Made by a program: the position numbers and the translations under genes. DNA of 64,000 nt from Burkholderia sp. Bp9143 (GTDB lineage Bacteria > Pseudomonadota > Gammaproteobacteria > Burkholderiales > Burkholderiaceae): contig NZ_QTPO01000022.1 in assembly GCF_003853645.1 (NCBI RefSeq), positions 1 through 64,000 on the forward strand. Direction: 5' to 3'. The notes beneath the pieces are model-generated. The model ran no database searches and was not told where the DNA came from. It saw only the letters and a list, made by a program, of their open reading frames with translations. Positions 46,572-55,914 of this stretch are shown one piece after another. Each line of letters starts with the position of its first letter. The first letter of the stretch is position 1.

Positions 46572-47471
46572 ATGAGGAGAATCCCTAACTACGATCTGTA
46601 TGGCGAATCAGCTCGTCCGCCTTGGTACGACGCGTTCAACTTCGAATGGATACCGGAGCGCAGCCGGCCGAACGACTGGCATATCGCCGCGCACCGTCAC
46701 GATGCGCTATTGCAGATTTTGTACATCCGCGGCGGGCACGGGCATGTCGTGATCGAGAGCGAGAAGCACACGTTCGCGCCGCCGTGCCTCGTGCTGCTGC
46801 CCGCGCAGACGGTCCATGCGTTCGAGTTCTCGCCCCACATCGACGGGCTCGTGATCACGGTCGTGCAGCGCGCGCTGGAAACGCTGGTCAAGACCGCCGC
46901 ACCGGGTGCGCTGTCGATCCTGCAACGGGCGGCGGTGATCCCGGTCAAGGGGGCGGACGCAAGCGTGGCGATGCTGATGCCGCTGTTCGCCTTGCTCGAA
47001 CAGGAATTCCGCAGCACGTCACGCGGGCGCGGCGCGGCCGGGATGGCATTGCTGGTCGCGCTCGTCGTTCATGTCGCGCGCCTGGGCGATCTCGCGGCAG
47101 CGCCGTCGCATGCCGGCACCGACCGGCGCGGAACCTTGCTGCGGCGTTTTCGCGAACTGATCGACACGCATTTTCGCGAGCATCGGCCGGTGGAATTCTA
47201 TGCGGACCGGCTCGGCGTGACGGCCGCGCAGCTTGCGCGCGTTTGCCGGGAGGAATTGGGGATCTCGACGACGGCGGTCGTCAACGCGCACTTGATTCGC
47301 GAAGCGCAGCGCGATCTGGTTTATTCGAATCTGAGCGTGAAGCAGATCGCGCACGAGATGGGTTTTGCGGACAGCGCGTACTTCAGCCGCTATTTCCGCA
47401 AGCAGACCGGCATGACGCCGGGCGAGTTCAGGGAATCGGCCTATCGCGACCTGATGCCCGGTCGGTCGTGA
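46572..47471 (+). CDS. AraC-family regulator (PobR/HpaA-like)
   Basis: A 299-residue regulator. An N-terminal cupin ligand domain (residues about 30-130: HIAAHRHDALLQILYIRGGH, PAQTVHAFEFSPHIDG) precedes two helix-turn-helix units. The first is YADRLGVTAAQLARVCREEL, and the second is VKQIAHEMGFADSAYFSRYF followed by the RKQTGMTPGEFR AraC signature. The histidine-rich cupin is typical of activators of 4-hydroxybenzoate or hydroxyphenylacetate hydroxylase genes. It diverges from the SDR operon and converges on pobA, so it may activate both in response to 4-hydroxybenzoate or a precursor acid. Confidence 0.88.
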   Translation: MRRIPNYDLYGESARPPWYDAFNFEWIPERSRPNDWHIAAHRHDALLQILYIRGGHGHVVIESEKHTFAPPCLVLLPAQTVHAFEFSPHIDGLVITVVQRALETLVKTAAPGALSILQRAAVIPVKGADASVAMLMPLFALLEQEFRSTSRGRGAAGMALLVALVVHVARLGDLAAAPSHAGTDRRGTLLRRFRELIDTHFREHRPVEFYADRLGVTAAQLARVCREELGISTTAVVNAHLIREAQRDLVYSNLSVKQIAHEMGFADSAYFSRYFRKQTGMTPGEFRESAYRDLMPGRS

Positions 47472-47495
47472 GCCGGTCCGTTTCTCGCTTCGGGG

Positions 47496-47525
47496 CCGGT
47501 CGCGGCTCGTGGATGCCGCGACCGG
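47496..47525. terminator. Hairpin between convergent araC-type gene and pobA
   Basis: CCGGTCGCGGC, 8-base loop, and the exact complement: an 11-pair stem 24 bases from each stop codon. No T-run on either side, so termination would be weak or protein-assisted; location suits a bidirectional end. Confidence 0.55.
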
Positions 47526-47549
47526 GACAGCCGACTCGGTGGCCGCGCG

Positions 47550-48999
<1,450 letters not shown>

Positions 49000-49896
49000 C
49001 TATTCGTGCCCTTCCAGCTCGGCAAACAGCCAGTCCTGAAAGCATTTCAGCTTCGGCAAGTCCGCCCGCGACTTCAGCAGATTGAGCGTGTACCCGTTCA
49101 CGCGCAATCCGTCGAACCCGAGCGGGGCCACCAGCGTGCCCATTTCGAGTTCGCGCTGCACGAGCAGCAGACTTTCCAGGCACACGCCCATCCCGTCCAC
49201 CGCCGCGCTGATCGCCATGAACGAGCGATCGAAACGCGGACCGCGCGTGATGTCGAGCACGACCTTGCGGTGCAGCCGCATCCAGTCCCGCCACCCGACC
49301 AGGCACCCTTCGCTGTGGATGAGGGTGTGATGCCGCAAATCCGCGACCGTGCGAATCGGATGCTCGCCGTTCGCGATCCGCGGCGCGCAAAGCGGCACGA
49401 TCGTCTCGAGCGGCAGGTCGAGCACCATCGTGCCGGCCGGCTGCAGCCGCCGCGCGCCGTAGCGGATATCGATGTCGACGGATTCCTTGATCAGGTCGAC
49501 CGGCGCCGACGATGCATTGAGCCGCACGTCGATATCCGGATGCAATGCGCTGAAGCGGGCGAGCCGCGGCATCAGCCATTGCGTCGCGATGCTGGGCGTC
49601 GCATGCACGGTGAGGATGTCGCTCTTCTCCACGCGTCCGATGTCGCGCGTCGCCTTGTCGATGCGCGCGAACGCCGCGCCGATCTCCTCCGCATACCGCC
49701 GCCCCGTATCGGTGAGGATCACCGCGCGATGCACGCGATGAAAGAGGCGAACGCTCAACTGGTCCTCCAGCAGCTTGATCTGATGACTGATCGCGGACGG
49801 TGTCACGAACAGTTCGTCTGCTGCGAGCGCGAACGATGAAAGCCGCGCGGCGGCCTCGAAAGCCTGTATCGACTTGAGTGTGACCTTGTTGTGCAT
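49000..49896 (-). CDS. LysR-family regulator (GcvA-like)
   Basis: A 298-residue LTTR. N-terminal winged helix (residues about 5-65): TLKSIQAFEAAARLSSFALA, ELFVTPSAISHQIKLLEDQL, and RLFHRVHRAVILTDTG. The GcvA-like effector domain (about 95-295) contains VHATPSIATQWLMPRL, VDIDIRYGARR and GMGVCLESLLLV. It diverges from the split transketolase operon with a 203-base shared promoter region that has repeated TTGAATTC-like elements. Control of that operon by a substrate-derived ligand is likely. Confidence 0.9.
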   Translation of the reverse strand: MHNKVTLKSIQAFEAAARLSSFALAADELFVTPSAISHQIKLLEDQLSVRLFHRVHRAVILTDTGRRYAEEIGAAFARIDKATRDIGRVEKSDILTVHATPSIATQWLMPRLARFSALHPDIDVRLNASSAPVDLIKESVDIDIRYGARRLQPAGTMVLDLPLETIVPLCAPRIANGEHPIRTVADLRHHTLIHSEGCLVGWRDWMRLHRKVVLDITRGPRFDRSFMAISAAVDGMGVCLESLLLVQRELEMGTLVAPLGFDGLRVNGYTLNLLKSRADLPKLKCFQDWLFAELEGHE

Positions 49897-50099
49897 TGCA
49901 GCGCTCGGATGAATTGAATTCAGCGATGAGCCACTTTAATTCGTTTGAGCCGATCGATTCAAGCGGATACGCTTTCTCTCACTCGCAGCACACCTGAAGC
50001 AAGGGATTACCCGAATCTGCGAGCAGGACGAAACATCCCGCCACGAATCACCCGGCGCGCGGCCTTGTACAGGCCGGGCGCCGCAAGAAGGAGACACGC
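49897..50099. promoter_or_regulatory. LysR/transketolase divergent promoter region
   Basis: Contains three related elements TTGAATTC, TTTAATTC and (opposite strand) TTGAATCG between 49912 and 49970, spaced like LTTR binding boxes. A stem GGCG-CGC-GGCCT-loop-AGGCC-GGG-CGCC lies in the transketolase leader just before its AAGGAG ribosome site. Confidence 0.5.
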
Positions 50100-50945
50100 G
50101 TGAATACGAGCGAAGCCGGGCGCACCGCCCAACTCGCGGAACACGCCTACCGCATCCGCCGCAATGCGTTGCTGATGGGCGAAGTACAGGGGCAAGGCTA
50201 TATCGGCCAGGCGCTCGACATTGCGGACGTGCTGTCCGTCGCCTACTTCGGCGCGATGCGCTACCGCCCCGACGATCCCGAATGGGAAGGACGCGACCGC
50301 TTCCTGCTGTCGAACGGCCACTACGCGATCGCGCTGTACGCCGCGCTCTTCGAAGCCGGCATCCTCCCCGCGGACGAACTCGACACCTACGGCAGCGACG
50401 ACAGCCGCTTGCCGATGTCCGGCATGGCGAGCTACACGCCCGGCATGGAGATGTCCGGCGGCTCGCTCGGCCAGGGCCTGACGATCGCGGTGGGCCGTTG
50501 CCTCGGCCTCAAGCGCAAGGGCTCGGACGCGTTCGTCTACACGCTCTTCTCCGACGGCGAACTCGACGAAGGCGCGATCTGGGAAGGCCTGATGTCGGCC
50601 GCGCACTGGAAGCTCGACAACCTGATCGCGATCGTCGACGTGAACAACCAGCAGGCCGACGGCCCGTCGACGCAGATCATGGCGTTCGAGCCGCTCGTCG
50701 ACAAGCTCGAGGCGTTCGGCTGGTACACGCAGCGCGTGAACGGCAACGACATCGAAGCCGTCGCGCACGCGTTCGACAACGCCCGCCGGCACTCCGGCGC
50801 GCAACCCCGCATCATCGTCTGCGATACGAAGATGGGCTGCGGCGTGCCGTTCCTCGAAGCACGCGAGAAGAACCATTTCATCCGCGTCGACGCGCACGAG
50901 TGGAAGCTCGCGCTCGATGCGCTCGACGCCGGGAGGCAAGCATGA
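50100..50945 (+). CDS. Transketolase, N-terminal subunit
   Basis: A 281-residue half-transketolase with the thiamine-diphosphate PP domain. The GTG start follows AAGGAGACACGC. Motifs: RFLLSNGHYAIALYAALFEA and GGSLGQGLTIAVGRCLGL. The ThDP motif is SDGELDEGAIWEGLMSAAHW...DVNNQQ, with SDG where GDG is usual. It pairs with the C-terminal subunit encoded immediately downstream with ATGA overlap. Split transketolases are used in D-apiose and sulfosugar pathways as well as standard sugar-phosphate chemistry. With a TRAP transporter, an SDR and a D-2-hydroxyacid dehydrogenase in the same operon, transfer of a two-carbon ketol unit to or from an imported sugar derivative is inferred. Confidence 0.9.
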   Translation: MNTSEAGRTAQLAEHAYRIRRNALLMGEVQGQGYIGQALDIADVLSVAYFGAMRYRPDDPEWEGRDRFLLSNGHYAIALYAALFEAGILPADELDTYGSDDSRLPMSGMASYTPGMEMSGGSLGQGLTIAVGRCLGLKRKGSDAFVYTLFSDGELDEGAIWEGLMSAAHWKLDNLIAIVDVNNQQADGPSTQIMAFEPLVDKLEAFGWYTQRVNGNDIEAVAHAFDNARRHSGAQPRIIVCDTKMGCGVPFLEAREKNHFIRVDAHEWKLALDALDAGRQA

Positions 50946-51940
50946 GCACCGTCGCGAAGAAGCCGCGCCTGAAGACCTCCGCGATGATCGCGTCGATCGC
51001 GGGCGAAGGCCAGATCACGCGCCCCGCGCCGTTCGGCCATGCGCTGTCGGAACTAGCGCGCGTGAAGACGAACGTGATCGGCATGACGGCCGACCTCGGC
51101 AAGTACACCGACCTGCACATCTTCGCGAAGGAATTTCCGGAGCGCTACTACCAGATGGGCATGGCCGAGCAGTTGCTGATGGGCGCCGCGGCCGGTTTCG
51201 CGCACGAAGGCGCGCAGCCGTTCGTCACGACCTATGCGGTGTTCGCGACGCGCCGCGCGTACGACTTCATCCATCAGACCATCGCGGAAGACAACCTCGA
51301 CGTCAAGATCGTCTGTGCGCTGCCGGGCCTCACGACGGGCTACGGCCCGAGCCACCAGGCCGCCGAGGACCTCGCACTGATGCGCGCGATGCCGAACATG
51401 ACGGTGATCGATCCGTGCGACGCGCTCGACATCGAGCAGATGGTGCCGGCGATCGCCGCGCACAAGGGCCCCGTCTACGCACGCCTGCTGCGCGGCAACG
51501 TGCCCGCCGTGCTCGACGAATACGACTACCGCTTCGAGCTCGGCAAGGCGAAGCTGCTGCGCGACGGCAACGACGTGCTGCTGATCTCGTCCGGGATCAT
51601 GACGATGCGCTCGCTGGAAGTCGCGAAAGCGCTGGAGGAGGACAACATCGGCGTCGGCGTGCTGCACGTGCCGACCATCAAGCCGCTCGATACCGCGACC
51701 ATCCTGCGCGAGGCGAAGCGCACGGGCCGCATGGTGATCGTCGCCGAGAACCATACGGTGATCGGCGGCCTCGGCGAAGCAGTCGCGCGCGCGCTGCTCG
51801 GCGCCGGCGTCACCCCGCCGTTCCGGCAGATCGCGCTTCCCGACGCGTTCCTCGACGCCGGCGCGCTGCCGACGCTGCACGACCGCTACGGCATCTCGAC
51901 CGAAACGATGAGCGACACCATCAAGCGCTGGCTCGGCTGA
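50942..51940 (+). CDS. Transketolase, C-terminal subunit
   Basis: A 332-residue partner of the preceding protein with the Pyr and C-terminal transketolase domains. Catalytic glutamate in YYQMGMAEQLLMGAAAGF; substrate-loop histidine in GLTTGYGPSHQAAEDLALM; arginine in ARLLRGNVPAV. An arginine near the N-terminus (ITRPAPFGHAL) corresponds to the phosphate-binding arginine of TktA, so a phosphorylated sugar remains possible. It overlaps the first subunit by ATGA and is 59 bases before the SDR gene. Confidence 0.9.
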   Translation: MSTVAKKPRLKTSAMIASIAGEGQITRPAPFGHALSELARVKTNVIGMTADLGKYTDLHIFAKEFPERYYQMGMAEQLLMGAAAGFAHEGAQPFVTTYAVFATRRAYDFIHQTIAEDNLDVKIVCALPGLTTGYGPSHQAAEDLALMRAMPNMTVIDPCDALDIEQMVPAIAAHKGPVYARLLRGNVPAVLDEYDYRFELGKAKLLRDGNDVLLISSGIMTMRSLEVAKALEEDNIGVGVLHVPTIKPLDTATILREAKRTGRMVIVAENHTVIGGLGEAVARALLGAGVTPPFRQIALPDAFLDAGALPTLHDRYGISTETMSDTIKRWLG

Positions 51941-51999
51941 ACCGGGTCACCCGCCATCACGACAACGCATACCGAACCCCCTATCAGGAGAACCGCATC

Positions 52000-52764
52000 A
52001 TGTCAGAGTCTCGTCTTCTCGACGGCAAGGTCGCCGTCATTTCCGGCGCGGCATCGCCGCGCGGCATCGGCATGGCCACCGCTCGCATGTTCGCGAAGCA
52101 CGGTGCAAAAATCGCGATCCTCGATCTCGACGCATCGGCAGCGCGCGATGCGGCCGCGTCGATCGGCGCCGGGCATCGCGGCTATGCATGCGACGTCACC
52201 GACCGGCAGGCGTGCCAGGCCGCCGTCGAACAGATCGTCGCCGATTTCGGTTCGATCGACGTGCTCATCAACAACGCCGGCATCACGCAGGCCGTGAAGC
52301 TGCTCGACATCGATGCCGAAAGCTGGGACCGCATCCTCGACGTGAACCTGCGCGGCGTGCTGTATCTGTCGCAGGCAGTCGTGCCGCAGATGAAGAAGCA
52401 GAAGAGCGGCTCGATCGGTTGCATGTCGTCGGTCTCGGCGCAGCGCGGCGGCGGCATTCTCGGCGGCCCGCACTACTCGGCGGCGAAGGCCGGCGTGCTC
52501 GGCCTCGCGAAAGCGATGGCGCGCGAGCTCGGCGCCGACGGGATTCGCGTGAACTGCGTGACGCCCGGCCTGATCCAGACCGACATCAACGCCGGCAAGA
52601 TCAGCGACGACAAGCGCGGCGAGATTCTCGCGGGCATTCCGCTGAACCGCCTCGGCGATCCCGACGACGTCGCGGGCGCATTCCTGTTTCTCGCGTCGCC
52701 GATTTCGTCGTACATCACGGGCGCCGTCATCGACGTCAACGGCGGCATGCTGATTCACGGCTGA
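52000..52764 (+). CDS. Short-chain dehydrogenase/reductase
   Basis: A 254-residue classical SDR. ATG 52000 follows CAGGAG. Motifs: VAVISGAASPRGIGMATARM, VLINNAGITQAVKL, serine in GCMSSVSAQRGGG, and HYSAAKAGVLG (YxxxK). The aspartates in ILDLDASAA indicate NAD binding. In relatives of this layout (gluconate-5-dehydrogenase or polyol dehydrogenase types) the substrate is a sugar alcohol or sugar acid. It probably oxidises the compound brought in by the TRAP carrier to a keto form for the transketolases. Confidence 0.88.
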   Translation: MSESRLLDGKVAVISGAASPRGIGMATARMFAKHGAKIAILDLDASAARDAAASIGAGHRGYACDVTDRQACQAAVEQIVADFGSIDVLINNAGITQAVKLLDIDAESWDRILDVNLRGVLYLSQAVVPQMKKQKSGSIGCMSSVSAQRGGGILGGPHYSAAKAGVLGLAKAMARELGADGIRVNCVTPGLIQTDINAGKISDDKRGEILAGIPLNRLGDPDDVAGAFLFLASPISSYITGAVIDVNGGMLIHG

Positions 52765-52775
52765 CGCGAACGAGA

Positions 52776-52803
52776 CGCGCGGCGGGGCCCGGCCCGCCGC
52801 GCG
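52776..52803. repeat. GC-rich hairpin between SDR and TRAP binding-protein genes
   Basis: CGCGCGGCGGG, 6-base loop and its complement: an 11-pair stem. No T-run follows. It may set a 5' stability border so that the binding-protein part of the transcript accumulates. Confidence 0.65.
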
Positions 52804-52901
52804 CGGCAGGCAGCCGCCGGGCAAAGACAAACGCGCCAGAGAGCGTGTTGTCCGGGTAGAACGCACCGATACATCACAAATCCGTATTGGAGGAGCACAT
52901 C

Positions 52902-53945
52902 ATGAGCAACCGCTCGACCACTCGCAGCGGCATCAACCGACGCACCTTCCTGAAAGCGGGCGCGACCGTCGCCGCGGCGGCGCCGCTCTGGGGCCTGTCG
53001 ATTCGCAACGCGTCGGCCGCCGAATTCTCGTACAAGCTCGCGACGGGCCAGGACCCGACGCACCCGGTCAACATCCGCGCTCAACAGGCCTGCGACAAGA
53101 TTCGCACGGCGACGGGCGGCAAGCTCGACATCAAGGTCTTCCCCGCGAATCAGCTCGGCTCGGATACCGACCTGCTGTCGCAGGTAAGAAGCGGCGGCGT
53201 CGAGTTCTTCAACCAGGCATCGTCGATTCTCGCGACGCTCGCGCCCGCCGCCGGCATCGTCAACACGGGTTTCGCGTTCCCCGACTACGACACCGTCTGG
53301 AAGGCGATGGACGGCGATCTCGGCGCCTACATCCGCGCGCAGATCGAAAAGACCGGCATCGTCACCGTGTCGCGCCCGTGGGACAACGGCTTCCGACAGG
53401 TCAGCTCGTCGACGCGCGTCATCCGGAAGCCGGAAGACCTGAAGGGCTTCAAGATCCGCGTGCCGCAGGCGCCGATGCTCACGTCGCTGTTCAAGGCGCT
53501 CGATGCGGGCCCTGCCCCGATCAACTTCAACGAGCTGTACTCGGCGCTGCAAACGGGTGTGGTCGAGGGTCAGGAAAATGCGCTGCCGATCGTCGCGACA
53601 GCCAAGCTCTACGAAGTGCAGAAATCCATCAGCATGACGTCCCACGTGTGGGACGGCTACTGGATCCTCGGCAATCGCCGCGCGTGGGAAAAGCTGCCCG
53701 CCGACATGCGTGCGATCGTCACCCGCGAATTCGAGGCGGCCGGGCTCCTGCAACGCGCGGACATCGCGAAGCTGAACGGCTCGTTGCGCAACGACCTGAA
53801 GGCCAAGGGCATCAACGTCGTCGACGTCGACCGCCAGGCGTTCCGCGACGCGTTGCGCAAGACGAGCTTCTATGGCGACTGGAAAGCGAAGTATGGCGAC
53901 CAGGGCTGGAACCTGCTCGAAAAGTACGTCGGCAAACTGGTATGA
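52902..53945 (+). CDS. dctP: TRAP transporter solute-binding protein, Tat-exported
   Basis: A 347-residue DctP-family receptor. ATG 52902 follows GGAGGAG. Its leader has the twin-arginine motif NRRTFLKAG with an alanine-rich core (VAAAAPLWGL), so it leaves by Tat, unlike the Sec-type DctP at 9364. Mature part: KLATGQDPTHPVNIRAQQAC; carboxylate-binding arginine in LKGFKIRVPQAPML; NFNELYSALQTGVVEGQENA. The gene overlaps the fused QM permease by ATGA. A carboxylated sugar derivative is the probable ligand, from family knowledge. Confidence 0.92.
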   Translation: MSNRSTTRSGINRRTFLKAGATVAAAAPLWGLSIRNASAAEFSYKLATGQDPTHPVNIRAQQACDKIRTATGGKLDIKVFPANQLGSDTDLLSQVRSGGVEFFNQASSILATLAPAAGIVNTGFAFPDYDTVWKAMDGDLGAYIRAQIEKTGIVTVSRPWDNGFRQVSSSTRVIRKPEDLKGFKIRVPQAPMLTSLFKALDAGPAPINFNELYSALQTGVVEGQENALPIVATAKLYEVQKSISMTSHVWDGYWILGNRRAWEKLPADMRAIVTREFEAAGLLQRADIAKLNGSLRNDLKAKGINVVDVDRQAFRDALRKTSFYGDWKAKYGDQGWNLLEKYVGKLV

Positions 53946-55810
53946 ACACCATGCACACGGTCACTTTCCCTCATCCGTCGCCGCGCCGCGTCGTCGATGC
54001 GATCGACGCCGTGCTCGGGCATCTCGTCGAGATTCCGGCCGCGCTGCTGGTGGTCGCGGAGATCGGCGTGCTGCTGGCGGGCGTCACGAGCCGCTATCTG
54101 CTGCATACGCCGCTCATCTGGTCCGACGAACTCGCGTCGATGCTGTTCCTGTGGCTCGCGATGCTCGGTGCGGTGGTCGCGCTGCGCCGCGGCGAGCACA
54201 TGCGCATGACGGCGCTGGTCGGCAAGGCCTCGCCCTCCGTCCGCGCCTTTCTCGACGTGGTCGCCATCGCCGCGCCGGTCGCGTTCCTCGTACTGGTGAT
54301 CGGGCCCGCCATCGAGTTCGCGCAGGACGAAGGCATCATCACGACGCCGGCGCTCGAGATCTCGAACACATGGCGCGCCGCGGCACTGCCCACCGGTTCG
54401 GTACTGATGCTCGTCGTCGCGTGCCTGCGCCTGATTCGCACGGCGAACTGGCAGATGACACTCGCGGCGCTTGCGCTGGTGACGGCGATCGGCGGCGGTT
54501 TCGTGGCGCTGAGTCCCTTGCTGCAGGATCTCGGCAACCTGAACCTGCTGATCTTCTTCGTCGGCCTCGTCGCCCTGTGCGTGCTGTCCGGCGTGCCGAT
54601 CGCGTTCTCGTTCGGGCTCGCGACCTTCGGCTATCTGGCGCTCACGACGAGTACGCCGCTCAGCGTGGTGGTCGGGCGGATGGACGAAGGCATGTCGCAC
54701 CTGATCCTGCTGTCGGTGCCGCTCTTCGTGTTTCTCGGGCAGCTGATCGAGATGACGGGCATGGCCAATGCCATGATCGCGTTCCTCGCGAGCCTGCTCG
54801 GCCACGTGCGCGGCGGCCTGTCGTACGTGCTGGTCGGCGCGATGTACCTGGTGTCGGGCATCTCCGGCTCGAAGGCCGCCGACATGGCGGCGGTCGCGCC
54901 CGTGCTGTTCCCCGAGATGAAGGCACGCGGCGCGAAGCCCGGCGACCTCGTCGCGCTGCTGGCGGCCACGGGCGCACAGACGGAGACCATTCCGCCCAGT
55001 CTCGTGTTGATCACGCTCGGCTCGGTGACGGGTGTCTCGATCTCGGCGCTCTTCACGGGCGGCATGCTGCCGGGCGTCGTGCTCGGGATCACGCTGTGCG
55101 CCGTCGTCTGGTGGCGCTATCGCGGCGACGACCTGTCGGGCGTGCGTCGTGCGACCCGCGGCGAGATCGTGCGCAAGTTCGCCATCGCGATACCCGCACT
55201 CGCGTTGCCGTTCGTGATTCGCCTCGCCGTCGTCGAAGGTGTCGCGACGGCGACCGAGGTGTCGACGATCGGCATCGCCTATGCCGTGCTCGCCGGCCTG
55301 CTGATCTACCGGCGTTTCGAGTGGGCGCGCCTGAAGCCGATGCTGATCGACACCGCCGCGTTGTCCGGCGCGATCCTGCTGATCATCGGCGCGGCCACGA
55401 GCATGGCGTGGGCACTCACGCAGTCGGGCTTCTCCGGGCAGCTCGCGCAATCGATGGCGGCCCTGCCGGGCGGCGCGGCGATGTTCATGGTGGCGTCCGT
55501 GCTGGTGTTCATCGTGCTCGGCAGCGTGCTCGAGGGCATCCCCGCGATCGTGCTGTTCGGCCCGCTGATGTTCCCGATCGCGCGGCAGATGGGCATTCAC
55601 GACGTGCACTATGCGATGGTCGTGATCCTGTCGATGGGCGTGGGCCTCTTCGCGCCGCCGTTCGGCGTCGGCTACTACTCGGCCTGCGCGGTCAGCCGCA
55701 TCCATCCCGACGAAGGCATGAAGCCGATCGTCGGCTACATCGCGGCACTCGTGATCGGACTGATCGTCGTGGCCGCCGTGCCGTGGATCTCGATCGGCTT
55801 CCTGCACTGA
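53942..55810 (+). CDS. TRAP transporter permease, fused small and large subunits (DctQM)
   Basis: A 622-residue fusion. Residues about 1-190 correspond to DctQ (VVAEIGVLLAGVTSRYLLHT, RRGEHMRMTAL). Residues about 195-620 correspond to DctM (VLSGVPIAFSFGLATFGYLA, SGISGSKAADMAAVAPVLFP, TGAQTETIPPSLVLITLG). The two are joined by an extra helix region, as in natural QM fusions. Its start overlaps the binding-protein stop by ATGA. Drives sodium-coupled import with the Tat-exported receptor. Confidence 0.92.
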   Translation: MNTMHTVTFPHPSPRRVVDAIDAVLGHLVEIPAALLVVAEIGVLLAGVTSRYLLHTPLIWSDELASMLFLWLAMLGAVVALRRGEHMRMTALVGKASPSVRAFLDVVAIAAPVAFLVLVIGPAIEFAQDEGIITTPALEISNTWRAAALPTGSVLMLVVACLRLIRTANWQMTLAALALVTAIGGGFVALSPLLQDLGNLNLLIFFVGLVALCVLSGVPIAFSFGLATFGYLALTTSTPLSVVVGRMDEGMSHLILLSVPLFVFLGQLIEMTGMANAMIAFLASLLGHVRGGLSYVLVGAMYLVSGISGSKAADMAAVAPVLFPEMKARGAKPGDLVALLAATGAQTETIPPSLVLITLGSVTGVSISALFTGGMLPGVVLGITLCAVVWWRYRGDDLSGVRRATRGEIVRKFAIAIPALALPFVIRLAVVEGVATATEVSTIGIAYAVLAGLLIYRRFEWARLKPMLIDTAALSGAILLIIGAATSMAWALTQSGFSGQLAQSMAALPGGAAMFMVASVLVFIVLGSVLEGIPAIVLFGPLMFPIARQMGIHDVHYAMVVILSMGVGLFAPPFGVGYYSACAVSRIHPDEGMKPIVGYIAALVIGLIVVAAVPWISIGFLH

Positions 55811-55914
55811 CGCCTTGCGCTGCGTCAGGGCAACCGGCGCGGCGCTCTTCCCGCTTTCCACCATTGATCATGTGACAGCCGCCGCCCGACAGGGCGACGC
55901 GGCAAGGAGAAGTC

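Noticed and set aside
53870-55864. 664- and 667-residue frames overlapping the TRAP permease
   Set aside because: Charged low-complexity shadows; the third frame encodes a coherent membrane protein.
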